Shown piece by piece: positions 42,801-52,768 of a DNA stretch of 64,000 nt (within the stretch, counting starts at the first letter, position 1; the number at the start of each line of letters is the position of its first letter). The stretch spans positions 263,501 to 327,500 of the forward strand of contig JAEMWC010000371.1 in the NCBI GenBank assembly GCA_016490735.1, read 5' to 3'. The notes below the pieces were generated by a model. It saw nothing but the letters and a program-made list of their open reading frames with translations, ran no database searches and had not been told where the DNA came from. The translations under genes were made by a program, and so were the position numbers. Origin of the DNA: Pachyseris speciosa. Its lineage: Eukaryota; Cnidaria; Anthozoa; Scleractinia; Pachyseridae.

Positions 42801-42831
42801 TCAATACAAAGAAAAATCCACAAGTAACTAG
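36737..42831 (+). CDS. UFC1: UFC1, UFM1-conjugating E2 enzyme, complete six-exon gene, 168 aa
   Basis: UFC1 accepts UFM1 from the E1 UBA5 on its active cysteine and works with the E3 UFL1 in ribosome/ER UFMylation. Coding exons: 36737-36859, 37968-38035, 38776-38839, 39798-39874, 40245-40335 and 42748-42831; they sum to 507 bases including TAG. All junctions are GT-AG and the frame is unbroken. The protein starts [20 protein letters not shown] and matches human UFC1 (167 aa) throughout: [61 protein letters not shown], the KTAKMYRGGKIC active-site segment whose Cys is catalytic, then [20 protein letters not shown] and [13 protein letters not shown]. Introns carry several mobile elements, but no coding base is lost. 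Confidence 0.97.
37656..37904. repeat. Dispersed repeat in UFC1 intron 1 (copy of 33503-33703)
   Basis: Contains ACACAATGCGCCCGATGTAA and TTTAGGCTAATTGTAGCCTC, colinear with the upstream copy. Confidence 0.65.
37968..38035 (+). CDS. UFC1: UFC1 exon 2
   Basis: Acceptor CTTTTTTAG, donor GTGAGT. Encodes [20 protein letters not shown] and GTR (last codon split). Confidence 0.95.
38081..38728. mobile_element. MITE in UFC1 intron 2 (TGCACCTATCAATGTTAGTC ends, TTA flanks)
   Basis: The right end GACTAACATTGATAGGTGCA is the exact complement. Both sides carry TTA, the target duplication typical of PIF/Harbinger. The interior has inverted CCCCACCC blocks and, at 38652-38700, four copies of the 12-bp unit TGTATCCCCCCC. 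Confidence 0.75.
38776..38839 (+). CDS. UFC1: UFC1 exon 3
   Basis: Acceptor TTTCTAG, donor GTAAGT. Encodes [20 protein letters not shown] and FD. Confidence 0.95.
38990..39322. mobile_element. MITE with TGCACATGTCATCAGC ends (copy 2), UFC1 intron 3
   Basis: Same family and orientation as 20429-20706. CCTTGATATAA lies on both flanks, within about 10 bases of each end. Confidence 0.75.
39798..39874 (+). CDS. UFC1: UFC1 exon 4
   Basis: Acceptor TTTGTCAG, donor GTAATA. Encodes [20 protein letters not shown] and TAKMY, including the TAK motif near the active site. Confidence 0.95.
40245..40335 (+). CDS. UFC1: UFC1 exon 5 (catalytic cysteine)
   Basis: Acceptor CATTTCAG, donor GTGAGT. Encodes [20 protein letters not shown] and [11 protein letters not shown]. 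The cysteine in KIC is the UFM1-accepting residue. Confidence 0.95.
40800..42250. repeat. Degenerate minisatellite, ~60-bp period, UFC1 intron 5
   Basis: Units contain GTATCCTGTGATGGA, CATCCCATCCAGG and GTAGTGATACTCCTAGTCAC. About six units precede the foldback at 41186-42087 and three follow it, so the array was split. Confidence 0.7.
41186..42087. mobile_element. 902-bp foldback element inside the minisatellite
   Basis: Ends TACACCAAATGCAAATATGG and CCATATTTGCATTCGGTGTA. Divergent inverted arms extend about 260 bases (41186-41455 against 41828-42087) and include GTGAACTC(C/T)TTTTC and GTGGAAGATTT blocks. The central ~370 bases have no recognised domain. Confidence 0.7.
42361..42622 (+). 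mobile_element. tRNA-derived SINE, plus strand
   Basis: The head has a box A-like GGATGGCGCAGTGGTGAGAG and a box B-like GGTTCAATTCC, as in tRNA-derived SINE promoters. The body (GGGTTGAGTTTGTTTTTGG, GGTTTTTCTCCGGGTACTCC) recurs inverted at 56680-56870. The tail reads GTGCTATGTAAGTTCTAAAT. Confidence 0.8.
42748..42831 (+). CDS. UFC1: UFC1 exon 6
   Basis: Acceptor TTTTTTTAG. Encodes [20 protein letters not shown] and KEKSTSN, then TAG. Two AATAAA hexamers follow (42834 and 42860). Confidence 0.95.
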   Translation, partial: LGPWLAVEIPDLIDKGLIQYKEKSTSN

Positions 42832-42833
42832 TA

Positions 42834-42865
42834 AATAAATGAATGTAGCAGGCATACTAAATAAA
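42834..42865 (+). terminator. UFC1 polyadenylation signals
   Basis: AATAAA at 42834-42839 (three bases after the stop) and 42860-42865. The second is the more likely signal because the first would leave almost no 3' UTR. Confidence 0.55.
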
Positions 42866-43182
42866 CGTTTTAAAGGTTAAGGTTAAACGGAAAAGTGTGA
42901 ATAATTCTACTTTTAATCCATAACTTAACTATTACAAATACAAACTAGGAGCTTAGCTTATTTAATACCACTAGTGAGGTAGCACCGAAGTCAATATCTC
43001 GCTTTCTCTGTGCTGTGGAACAGTTCTTTGCACAAGAAGCCTCAGAGATGTGCGTGTAATTTTGGTCACTTTTGTTGTTGTCAACCAGTTATCACTCTCC
43101 AAAACAAAATGTCTTGTAATATTAGGCATGTTTAGAGTCCTTGAATCTATTTTTCTGTCTCTTCAAAAACAATCTTACATTT

Positions 43183-43354
43183 AGCCTGCATGGCAGGCGT
43201 AGAAAAGGGAGGGGGAGGGGGAGGGGAAGGGGATGGGGAGGGAGGGAAAAAGGGAGAGGGGATTGGGGAGAGGAGAGAATCAATCAATCACTCCCCTCTC
43301 CCTTCTTCCCTCCCTCCCCCTCCCCCTCCCCTCCCATTTCTGCCAGAAAGGCTA
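43183..43354. repeat. Homopurine/homopyrimidine inverted repeat
   Basis: TAGCCTGCATGGCAGGCGTA opens and CTGCCAGAAAGGCTA closes, resembling the TAGCCTGC MITE family. Between them a G/A tract (43196-43279) faces a C/T tract (43291-43336). The long ORFs there are low-complexity Gly/Pro products. Confidence 0.65.
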
Positions 43355-43969
43355 TCTTACATTACAAGGGAAAACATGAAAACAATAGTGAATGGGAAAT
43401 GAATGAATGAACGAACACAACGAATAGTAATGAATGATGGTATTCATTTACTGCCATCTTGCACTGCAATTGAGCACGAAAAGTCGTGTTCAGTCCTTTC
43501 TGCACGCTTTTACGTGCTAATTTGAAGTTGCATTGTCATTGGTAAATCTGCCTACTGATTTTACAAAACTGTATGCAATTGTATAACATTATGCTCATGC
43601 ACAAAAATACTAAGAATTCCCCCACTCCCTCCCCCTCCCCCCTCCCTCCCCTCCCCCACCACCACCACCATCTACACTAACACCCCTCTTGTAAACTCTA
43701 GAAGAGTTTGTAAAGCTGTTTTCATAGGGACTGGGGTGCAAGGTTACCTGATATTGGGGGGAGTTTCACTTTTATAGCGTTTTGTCCTCCGAATGGGGAA
43801 CGTGCACAGCTGCCACCCGCATTATGAAGGCTTAGATTTTAATTAACAAGTTTGGGTGATACGTTTTAAGGGCGCAGGTTAATGGGAACAATTACAGTAT
43901 ACGGCGTAGCACGTACAGTACGTTTTCAAAATTGCGCAACGTGGATGAGGTGCGCGCTCACAAGTATCT

Positions 43970-43970
<1 letters not shown>

Positions 43971-44028
<58 letters not shown>
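43971..44028. repeat. (AAT)n microsatellite, 5' side of the RLE-LINE
   Basis: About 19 perfect AAT units directly before the retroelement sequence. Confidence 0.95.
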
Positions 44029-44029
<1 letters not shown>

Positions 44030-44896
44030 TAAGGGATATAGAAGTGAAGCAGTGGGAAGAAAAAGAACTTCACGGAAGATACCCCAAAAGAATAAGGGAA
44101 GCAGATGTTGACGATTATAAAACCAACCAGTGGTTCAGAAGTGTAGGACTGAATGCTGAGACAGAGGGACTGATAATTGCAGCCCAGGACCAGAGCCTTC
44201 CTACCAAGTCTTATTTTGCAAGGATTGTGAAGGACGGCACCAGTCCACTGTGCAGGATATGCCACAAGCATGAAGAAACAGTAGACCACATCATATCTGG
44301 CTGTCCCGAACTTGCAAAAACTGACTATCTAGAGAGGCACAATAAGGCAGCTACATATATCCATTGGAAAGCGTGCCAGCATCACAGTATTGAAGTCCCA
44401 GAGAGGTGGTATGAACACAAGCCCGAGACGGTTACCGAAAATGAAGAAGTCACAATTCTCTGGATATGCAGATACATGCGGATAGGGAACTCTCAGCGAA
44501 CAAGCCGATATAGTGATCAAGGACCATGCCAACCGGTGTTGCAAACTTATAGATGTATCAGTACCGTCCGACCGAAACACCTCAACGAAAGTCATTGAAA
44601 AGCTTTCAAAATACAAAGATCTTGAGATTGAAACCACGAGAATGTGGGGAATGAGGACAGAGACTGTGCCGGTTATTGTTGGTGTGCTAGGACTTATTAG
44701 AGAGGGAATGGACCAGAATTTAGGAAAGATCCCGGAACCAGCAACATTAACGAGCTGCAAAAGATCGTCCTCCTAGGAACGGCGCACATACTGAGAAGGT
44801 TTCTGTTCATCAAATAAACCCTCTCTGGTACCTCAGGACCAAGGATTGGCCCCGGTTCTAGGAGACTGTAGGAAGCAATTCATAGCACTGAAAACG

Positions 44897-44897
<1 letters not shown>
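44029..44897 (+). pseudogene. 3' end of a LINE with restriction-like endonuclease (R2/R4/NeSL group)
   Basis: C-terminal part of a non-LTR polyprotein. HGRYPKRIREADVDDYKTNQ, the C-x2-C-x8-H-x4-C knuckle (CRICHKHEETVDHIISGC at about 44250-44305), then after a frame change ADRELSANKP and VIKDHANRCCKLIDVSVPSD, which is the PD-(D/E)xK restriction-like endonuclease region, followed by KLSKYKDLEIE. Two single-base losses (near 44461 and 44506) break the frame. The reverse transcriptase is missing. It is flanked by (AAT)n and followed by (TAA)n; R4-clade elements such as Dong are known to insert at TAA repeats. Confidence 0.8.
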
Positions 44898-44950
<53 letters not shown>

Positions 44951-44958
44951 TTAATAAT

Positions 44959-45025
<67 letters not shown>
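44898..45025. repeat. (TAA)n microsatellite, 3' side of the RLE-LINE
   Basis: About 42 units with a few interruptions (ATTAATAATATTAAT, TAG). It may be the element tail, the target or both. Confidence 0.95.
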
Positions 45026-45028
<3 letters not shown>

Positions 45029-45393
45029 CAATCTTTAAGGAGGAAGCACCCGTCACGCAAATACGTGGTTTTCAGGGAGGTCCTCCATAAAAAATAAAAA
45101 GTATTAAAATCTAAATAATTATACCACAACGCATGTGATTAGAGGAAAAATCGCTATTGCTTTTGACAATGAACGTTCTGTTTCCGTCACAATGTCAGAA
45201 AAACTTCATTAATCGGTTTATGAAACGTGGTATTATGCCAGGTGAAAATCAACAGAAACTTGACTCGAAAAGATATCTGCGAAAAGACGTGCGAATATCA
45301 AGTTCTTTTAAGAACAGCATTTTAATTCATTCGTTATGAGGAGTGCTGAATATTTTCTAAACTTTTTTTCTGGACGTCGAAAAACAAATATTG

Positions 45394-45465
45394 CCACAGG
45401 AAAGTACTGCTCAGTAACTTTCATTTGAATGGTCACACTTAAGCATTTCATCCACAGACTCAAAT
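45394..45465. repeat. Dispersed repeat (second copy at 57113-57182)
   Basis: CCACAGGAAAGTACTGCTCA and CTTTCATTTGAATGGTCACA are shared in the same orientation with 57113-57182. Confidence 0.7.
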
Positions 45466-46900
45466 ATGCACCTACACGCGCACTTAAAAGCTCGCTGTAC
45501 ACGGTTAAAGAGCAGAAAAATTGCTAAAAGGGTTCAATTGAAGCCTCCAAACCTAAATGACTTCTTGACTAATACATCACGTTCTTTATTTTTTCGGGCT
45601 CATTTTCGACGGCCAACATGACCTTGAGAAAAACGTTTTTTTTTTTGCATGTTTATCGAAATCGCTTGTGTGATTTGATTTGAAATTAATACCGATCTGA
45701 TTTCGCTTAACACCAGTACAAACAATCTGCTAGGAAAAAGAATACGAAATATGGTAAGTCGGTTTGAGGTTCCCAAGTTCAATGTTATCGCTTATTTTAA
45801 TACAAATATTGAGTTGAAGTAATGTCATGTTTACTGCAATCTTCCGTTTAGCTTATCTTTCCATTTTGTACGAAAAGAAGAAATAAATCAAAGCAGCTGC
45901 TTATCATTTGATTTACTTTCATGTATCTTAGCGTTCAAAATGCCTTAATCCCCGCCGGCGGTCCGCCCGGCGTCTTTTTCCGTCTGCGATCTTAAAGCCG
46001 TGATTGAAAGTAACTAGAAAGAGTTCTCTCAAAGCGAAACCCTTGCGTCTCGCAATTTGTTGTTTGTTTTTTAAAGGGAGTTCTTAATATTGGCATCTAG
46101 CGTTCTTTTTCGGTTTGAAAATTAACTTTCCCCTCAAAGGAAGCGAGTATCATTTCTAGAGCACGCTGCCTAATCGTTAGAAGGTGGCTTAAACTGTTTT
46201 ACCCAAAAAAGGTAATTTATAAAAGTACTCTGAGGTTATTAAATAAATTCATTAGTGGGATGTCATTACTGAAGTAATTTAGATTCTCGAATCCGCTCTC
46301 CTGGTTCAGTTAAAACGAAATTTGCTCACAAAAACTAATTTTCACACTTTTCGTTAAGCCTTTATTTTCATTAATATCAGTAATAGATATAAAGATCACT
46401 GAGATAGGAGAAACTTTAATTTTCTCGGTAAACTGCATCATCGGCGAGTGGTGGTTTAAAATCTGTATTCGTTACCATTGCTTGAATTTTTTTCTTCACA
46501 AAAAATAAAAACGTCGTCTTCGAAAATCAAACTTTTTTTTTCAAACATCCTCTTCATTTAATGAAGTACCTTCATTTTTTTATCATTAAAATATAATGGT
46601 GATGTTTTCAAGTACCTCCGACACTTTTTTTCAGGAAGAGTCCGCTATTGCGTACAATTATAAAGACGAGAAAGATGAATATATTAATGTGCGGATAATC
46701 TTCTTGGTTCTCCCTTCGACATTCTGAATGCTTTTTGTGTGTTTCTACATTGTCCTGGCAGGTGAAAAACAAAACTTTTGACAGTTGACATTTTGTTGTA
46801 TTCCATTTACGATTAAAGATATTTGAATGGAATCGGAGACGTGATTGGGGTGATTGTCAAACGCTTTTTTATCGCCCAGAAAACATTGTTCGGAAGTAAA
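45466..46900. other. Intergenic, nothing recognised
   Basis: A/T-rich sequence with no ORF of note and no evident repeat. Confidence 0.5.
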
Positions 46901-47036
46901 CGAGATTTCCCTCGGCGTTGTGGCGTGGAGAAAAGGTCATTTACCGGTCTTACCGCAGGGTTCTTTTAACATTGTTGCAATCTGATAAAGATTGGATTTA
47001 CGAATCGTTTAATTTGCAAAGCCATAACGGAGAAAC

Positions 47037-47354
47037 GTGCTTCGAGCATCGAAATCTTTTCCAAAGAACAGCAAGGTCGCTCGCGGAGAAACACAGAGGG
47101 AAGTTGAACCGAGGCGGGTTTATGTGTCATCTACAAGTACAACACATCCTGCGACGCCTCGCTGTCACTGTGATTCCACACTTGACGCTCAACCGAAAGA
47201 ACAAGCTCGCGACATCTTCGCTCAGGTACACTCTTGGTTGAGGAAGAAAGCCGAAAGCAATTACACGGCAGGAACATTGTTAGAATACAAAGGAACCGCT
47301 ACAGATTTTATTAATTTGTTACTCGAAATTGCCTTGACTTTCCCCTGTTCTTGA
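47037..47354 (+). other. Possible unrecognised coding segment upstream of the GPCR
   Basis: A 105-codon open frame with ordinary codon use contains DAQPKEQARDIFAQVHSWLR and YTAGTLLEYKGTATDF. A CAG|GTACAC donor-like site at about 47223 would cut it after DIFAQ. A stop at 47025 closes it upstream and there is no good ATG. It could be an exon of an unknown gene, a degraded gene, or chance. Confidence 0.25.
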
Positions 47355-47750
47355 CAAAATTGCTTTTGAGGGTTAAAAGGCGTCTGTTTATTTATTTGTG
47401 GCAAGCAAATAGAAAACTACTTACAACTCGGTCAGTGCTGTGGTTTTGACCGACAACGGTAGAAAAAGCCTTCCACTATATCGTTAAAAAATCGGTTTTT
47501 CTTTTACAAAGGGAAACCCAAGAGCCTTTTAGTGGTGGCGAACTTGTCGATCGATCACTGAGGGTTTTGTTTGTACAGCTGAAGCATTATAGATAAAATC
47601 AACATCGAGATTCGTCTAAACTTGAACGCTTCTAGGAAAATTTTTCAGCGAAGTCTTCAAAAGTTACCGGCATAATTAAGGTGGTTATCAAGCGTAGAAT
47701 ATTGCGTTGAACATTTACTTGAAGATTCCATTGAACGGCAAAGAAACAAA

Positions 47751-49034
47751 ATGCAAGGAACAAATCTTTCACATCTTCTCCTCTCTCCGACATCACAGTC
47801 GACCGGAACCGAAGCAGTCCCGATCGGATCCGACAGCAACGCGATCTCTGCAATACCATTGGCGTTCTTGATCGTGTTTACAATATTTGGTAACGTGCTT
47901 GTTTGCGCGGCATTCTACCTGTGTCGGGATCTTCGGACTGTGACCAACTACTTCGTTGTATCTCTCGCAGTGGCAGACTTGTTGGTTGGATTTGTGTGTA
48001 TGCCTTTCTGGTTTTCGTATCTCATCCAGCAAAGGCCTGTTGAAGACCAAGATCCTGAGCTGTACACCCTGTGGATTTGCTTGGACATTGTAAGCGGTAC
48101 GTCCTCCATAATGAACCTGGTTGCAATCAGCGTCGACCGCTTCTACGCCATAACGTCTCCTTTTAACTACCACCTGAAGCTCACCAAAAAGCGTGCGCTA
48201 TTCTGCATTGTCTTAGTTTGGCTGTACTCCATCGTGGTCGCGGGCTTGCGGATTCTTAAGCGCCAAAATCGAAATTGGTACGCATATTTCGTAGCTTGCG
48301 CCAGTTTTTTCCTGCCTTTGCCAATCCTTGTCTACTCTTATGCAAGAATATTTCGCGTTGCTCACAAACAAGCGTTAAAAATGCGAGGAGACGGTCATGG
48401 TCACGTGATGCACGAGGTGTCAGAAGTTGGACATGATGAGAAAAATGGCGAAGCTGTACAAACTGATGCTTTTGTGAACACCAAACCAAGGGCCTCTTAC
48501 AGCATGGCTCCACGAAGCTCTTTCATTGCAACGCCACGGAAGTCCTCCCACACCAGCCGGTTTATCTTCCAGAAAGTGCGCCCGCGATTGACTAGCCAGA
48601 GTTCCGTACGCCAGATGCGTCGTGTACTACACGCTGACTTGAAAGCCGCCAAGACCCTTGCCATAGTTATGGGAGCTTTCATCGCTTGTTGGTCTCCGTA
48701 CATCATAACCATGCTAATTGCAGTTGCATGTGGTGCCCACTGCTTACCTTGGCAAGTCAGTAATATTATGAAGTGGCTGCATTACTCAAATTCAACGGTA
48801 AACCCCATTATTTACACTCTCCTCAATCGGCACTTCCGAGCGGCTTTCCGAAGGATTCTTTGTCGGTTCCTGTCGACCCGAAGATTCTCGTACGTTGGTC
48901 GGTTGTTCTCGCACAGCACGCCCAGAAGTAGCTCCCGTAGCAGTGCCGGAAACGCTGTTGTCGATTTATGTAAAACTCAGTCTAAGACTGAAACAGAAAT
49001 TCTTGTTTGCACTGAGGTCGTTACGGTAGTCTAG
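47751..49034 (+). CDS. Rhodopsin-class (family A) GPCR, amine-receptor-like, 427 aa, single exon
   Basis: Plasma-membrane seven-helix receptor. TM1 30-58 (GN at 47-48), TM2 with SLAVAD at 71-76, TM3 106-131 with Asp112 in the position of the amine-binding Asp (DIVSGTSSI) and DRF (129-131) in place of DRY, TM4 148-166, TM5 180-201 with FFLPLP, a long basic/Ser-rich third intracellular loop (202-300), TM6 with CWSPY (313-317), and TM7 with NSTVNPIIY (347-355). The C-tail of about 70 residues is Ser/Arg-rich. N-terminal NLS is a glycosylation sequon. There is no Cys seven residues before Asp112 and none in the very short second extracellular loop, so the usual disulfide appears absent; CGAHC in the third loop could form one. 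The ligand cannot be named from sequence. Confidence 0.9.
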   Translation: MQGTNLSHLLLSPTSQSTGTEAVPIGSDSNAISAIPLAFLIVFTIFGNVLVCAAFYLCRDLRTVTNYFVVSLAVADLLVGFVCMPFWFSYLIQQRPVEDQDPELYTLWICLDIVSGTSSIMNLVAISVDRFYAITSPFNYHLKLTKKRALFCIVLVWLYSIVVAGLRILKRQNRNWYAYFVACASFFLPLPILVYSYARIFRVAHKQALKMRGDGHGHVMHEVSEVGHDEKNGEAVQTDAFVNTKPRASYSMAPRSSFIATPRKSSHTSRFIFQKVRPRLTSQSSVRQMRRVLHADLKAAKTLAIVMGAFIACWSPYIITMLIAVACGAHCLPWQVSNIMKWLHYSNSTVNPIIYTLLNRHFRAAFRRILCRFLSTRRFSYVGRLFSHSTPRSSSRSSAGNAVVDLCKTQSKTETEILVCTEVVTVV

Positions 49035-49188
49035 CATAGCTTGTACAAGGGTTTTTACATTGACTGGCACAGCTGATAATGAGCTATAATGCGCTTAATT
49101 TGATTTTTCGTTTGCTGGGCTCAATTACTACCGTGAATCAATAATTTCGTGCCTAGTGTTCTAACCAATCAGATCAAACATTGCTTTT

Positions 49189-49338
49189 TAATACTAATAC
49201 TAATACTAATACTAATACTAATACTAATACTAATACTAATACTAATACTAATACTAATACTAATACAAATACAAATACTAATACTAATACTAATACTAAT
49301 ACTAATACTAATACTAATACTAATACTAATACTAATAA
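49189..49338. repeat. (TAATAC)n hexanucleotide microsatellite
   Basis: About 25 units with two CAAATA variants. It lies about 150 bases after the GPCR stop. Asn-Thr, Leu-Ile and Ser-Ile ORFs here are artefacts of the repeat. Confidence 0.95.
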
Positions 49339-49817
49339 AGACAAAACCAAAGCCATCAGTCGTGATTTGACGAATTGACGTCCACACGTTTTCCCGCGCT
49401 TTGCAGGGGTTGCACTTTTTCCCGTCCTTGTCATCGGCCCCTGTGTCTGGCTCCGACCGCTTTTTCTTGCGCTTGGCAGCCGTCACATGTTTCCTCGGCG
49501 TTTGACTCCAGACTTAGTGAATTCAATTCCATTTGTGATTGGTTCGCTCCTTCATTTGTGTTTCTTCTGATTGGTCAGATATGATCTCCGTTGACTCAAA
49601 CCACTTCCGCTATACGAATGCTATTCAGTACATAGTTTTAGCACATTATTTACAGTTATATACTAGAGGGCACTGTTCTAGTCCCATTCCTTCAAGTAGC
49701 CGATAGTTTGTCATTACTATCCTGTGGATCAATTGTACGCAACATAATTAACTTTGCAAGATTTCCTTAGATATGTATTCTTTATACACTTGTAGTGCAA
49801 TGCTTTCGAGTGGTATA

Positions 49818-49944
49818 CACCAGGCGCAGCCGAGTGTTTTAGGACTCGATAAAACACGAATTGCAAATTTATTGAACGGCTTCAAAAGCTTAACTACACA
49901 TCTATCCATTCTTACACTAATATTTAGATTTTGGGTTATTTTGG
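49818..49944. repeat. Dispersed repeat, copy 2 (see 318-443)
   Basis: AGGCGCAGCCGAGTGTTTTA and following sequence match 318-443 at roughly 90%. Confidence 0.7.
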
Positions 49945-50144
49945 TATAAACACGAGTACATGAGATATTCCTTTGTATCCTAAGAGAAAGCTTTATGTAA
50001 CTATTTTATATCATGCCATAGAAAATAAACAGGGTCGTACAACCAACGCAACATAAGCTGGTCTATGATGGGAACGCTGGGTGCAATACCGACGAATATA
50101 CAACAGCTTTCCTGTATTTTCTATGGCATGAAATATCATAAAGC

Positions 50145-50896
50145 AGTTTTCAACTGAGTGTCGTAAAACAAAAACCAAAGCAATTACTCTGACCAATCAC
50201 AACAGACCGATACAGTGCAATGAACCAATCAGAAATCGAAGTAATTACTCGTAACCGGCGCAAAGCGCGGGAAAATACGCGCGTGCAAGTCGCGATTGGT
50301 TTTGGTTTTGCTTCTCATTGGTTTTGATTTTTTTTCAATTTAGAACTCGACGTCAAAAACTAATGGCTGAGATGGTCTATAAGTCCTTAAATGGCCTCGC
50401 ACCCAATTATTTGTCTTCGAAATTCATTCAGCGGAGTGATGTGATTACTTCTTACAATTTGCGTGATTCTGATAATAAGCTTGCTATTCCCTTGCCACGT
50501 ACTAATTATTACAAAAATAGCTTTGCCTATAGTGGTGCAGTTCTCTGGAACAGTCTACCCTCAGCTGCTAGGCAAGCAACATCTCTGACTAGATTCCGAC
50601 GATTGTTAATTAATTCTGACACGGCATTCATGTAAAACAGGCTTTAATTTAGTTTACCTTTCTTTAATAGTTAGCAATTTTTTAAATTTTAGAAGATTAA
50701 TCTATATACATAGTTTTTCACAATAGTTGTAGCTTTTATATTAAATTGTTAATGCCTGATGTATTTACCGTGTTTTTAAATAAAGATGATGATGATGATG
50801 AGAAACTGGCGCGAGTTTTGCTGGCCAATCACAGATGGAAGTAATGCAAAACCAAAGCAAAAGAGAATTACTTTCGACACTCAATTGAAAACCGCT
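50145..50896. mobile_element. MITE of the CAATTGAGTGTCG family carrying a LINE 3' insert
   Basis: TTTTCAACTGAGTGTCG on the left and CGACACTCAATTGAAAA on the right; same ends as 1868-2143. Sub-terminal AAACCAAAGCAATTACT and GGTTTTGGTTTTGCTTCT motifs are shared. The inner 450 bases belong to a LINE. Confidence 0.75.
50340..50804 (+). pseudogene. 5'-truncated LINE 3' end (CR1/L2-like)
   Basis: Frame 50345-50635 encodes EMVYKSLNGLAPNYLSSKFI and SYSGAVLWNSLP-like text (FAYSGAVLWNSLPSAARQA), the C-terminal segment also seen in the LINE at 30840-32567 but from a different copy. It ends AATAAA plus (GATGAT)n. It is inserted inside a MITE. Confidence 0.8.
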
Positions 50897-51211
50897 CTCA
50901 GTGTGTTTACTTATCACTATATGCGTTACACCGATACCTCTCTACAACTACCTATCATTGTATCAAGAAACGCTTAGTTTCTCGCGAATGTAAATTGTAT
51001 CCCAGCCTACATTTAACAATTCATCACTGAATACTGTGGATACCTTGGCCACCGTATTTTATTTTCACTTTGTCAAAACTTTCAGTATCCTTTGGAACTG
51101 TTATTACCTGTGTTTTTAACAGACACAAGATTAACTAACGATTTCTGTCTTTCTGTACAAGTAAATGAATTTCCGTTTTATTTGTATCAGAAACGGTAGT
51201 GTATATGAGTT

Positions 51212-51471
51212 AGCCTGCGTAGCAAGCGTTTCCCATGGCTTTTTCTGGCGAAGAGGGAATTTTCGAAGTTTTGGCCGCGCGAAAAGTGTGGCGAGAGTAA
51301 GATAGGGGGTTGGTGTTGGGTAAGTGTTGGGTTGGGGAGTTATGCGGGATGGGGGTTATGTGGGAAGGGGAGCTCTCGACCCATTTTTCGCGCGGTCAAA
51401 ACTTCGAAAATCCTGTTGATCGGTCTTTCTTTGCTCGGAAACCCCACAGAAACACTTGCTACATAGGCTAT
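51212..51471. mobile_element. MITE with TAGCCTGCGTAGCAAGC ends
   Basis: The right end complements TAGCCTATGTAGCAAGTGTT. Arms hold TTTTCGAAGTTTTGGCCGCG / CGCGGTCAAAACTTCGAAAA. Same family as 30214-30417. Confidence 0.75.
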
Positions 51472-51474
51472 ATT

Positions 51475-52768
51475 TGAGTTAAAATGATCATTGTAATGTA
51501 TTAGCCGTATAAATAAGAGAACGAGCATGAAGTTAGGTACAATCGCGCCACGTGATCCCCACTTTCCACTGCTCTGGATTCCAGATATTTTTTGATATTT
51601 GAAAGTCTTACTCCTATACTCGTGTCTCGATCTTACAGTTTAAGGACCCAGTACGTGATGTTAAAATTATATTGCTGTGATTTTTGTTGCTGTTGTTGTT
51701 TTTAACTAACTCTTTCGAGATTTAATTGTCTGGCCTTAGAGAGAAAAAATCCGACGGACAAGTAGTGGGCAATATTGGTTGCAGGGGTGCGTGCTAATCT
51801 AAGGAGAACAGGAGCAGTTCCCGCCTGTGGGGAGACGAGATCAGGTGGTACCGGAATAGCCGCCCTGGACAAGGTTCAGATTTGCCTCCATTGCGATGAG
51901 GCCCATATCCCCTTGACACTAGGAAGGGGGCGGGGGGCTGTAACTGAGTGCTAGGATTGTGTTTGGGGAAGGGGTATTAGCCAGTAAATTTCATATGGAT
52001 GTAAACTGCTAGAAGACTCATTTACCTTCTATATTCCATATTTGATCGGTGTTTCAGGTACTTAAAACTAAGGACTGTACCTTTTTTCCACTTCGAAGGT
52101 AACGCCAAACCTCAACGTCTTCCGGCAGAAATCGTATTCTTTGATGTGTTTTGTTTCCTGCTCAGTTCTAGCTACACTTCTGTCTACCCTTTTGGTTGAG
52201 AACGTAAATGACTTACCTTTTCTTTCGAACACTATAAGAAGTAAAGGGCACCCCTTTCAGGTCGGGCTACCCCCACCATCCACCATATAGTCCCATATAT
52301 GGAGTACCCCAATCCCCTCCTCTCTATATAGTCCAGGACACGGAGTACCCCCCCCCCGAATCAGAATCCCGCTATGTCGAACTCTGTTGCTACGATTATC
52401 CCGCAAACAGTAGCTAGTAAAACGTGTAATCAAATTCAATTGCGCGAGCGCGTTTCACATTCCCGTTGTGCACGCTGATGACGTCGACGATAAACTACCG
52501 CGTTGAAAATGATATAAAGCAATTCATGCGTCAGCTGTGCGTTCATTCAGATATGAAGCACTTGGGAAGTTTGTAGAGCACTCAAGAGCTACGCCTTGAG
52601 CAGCTCTTACGCATCTTTTAAGCTCTCCAAACTTCCAGCGTGCTTAATATCTCGATGAGCGCACGCTGACGCATGCACCCGTTGTTAATGGCATACCTTT
52701 TGTCCAATAAAATGGACGCAAATTTGAATAACTTCGCCGAGTTATATGGAGTCCGATGGAGTCTACTT
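51475..52768. other. Intergenic, no gene seen
   Basis: At 52250-52360 a ~55-base motif with ATAGTCC(C/A) and GGAGTACCCC occurs twice, loosely like the 35793-36320 family. No coding sequence recognised. Confidence 0.45.

Noticed and set aside
43882..44598. 238-codon ORF with poly-Asn
   Set aside because: The Asn run is the (AAT)n microsatellite; the rest is the frameshifted LINE fragment, not a host gene.
44833..45129. Poly-Ile ORFs on both strands
   Set aside because: Produced by the (TAA)n microsatellite.
49149..49486. Asn-Thr, Leu-Ile and Ser-Ile repeat ORFs
   Set aside because: Produced by the (TAATAC)n microsatellite.
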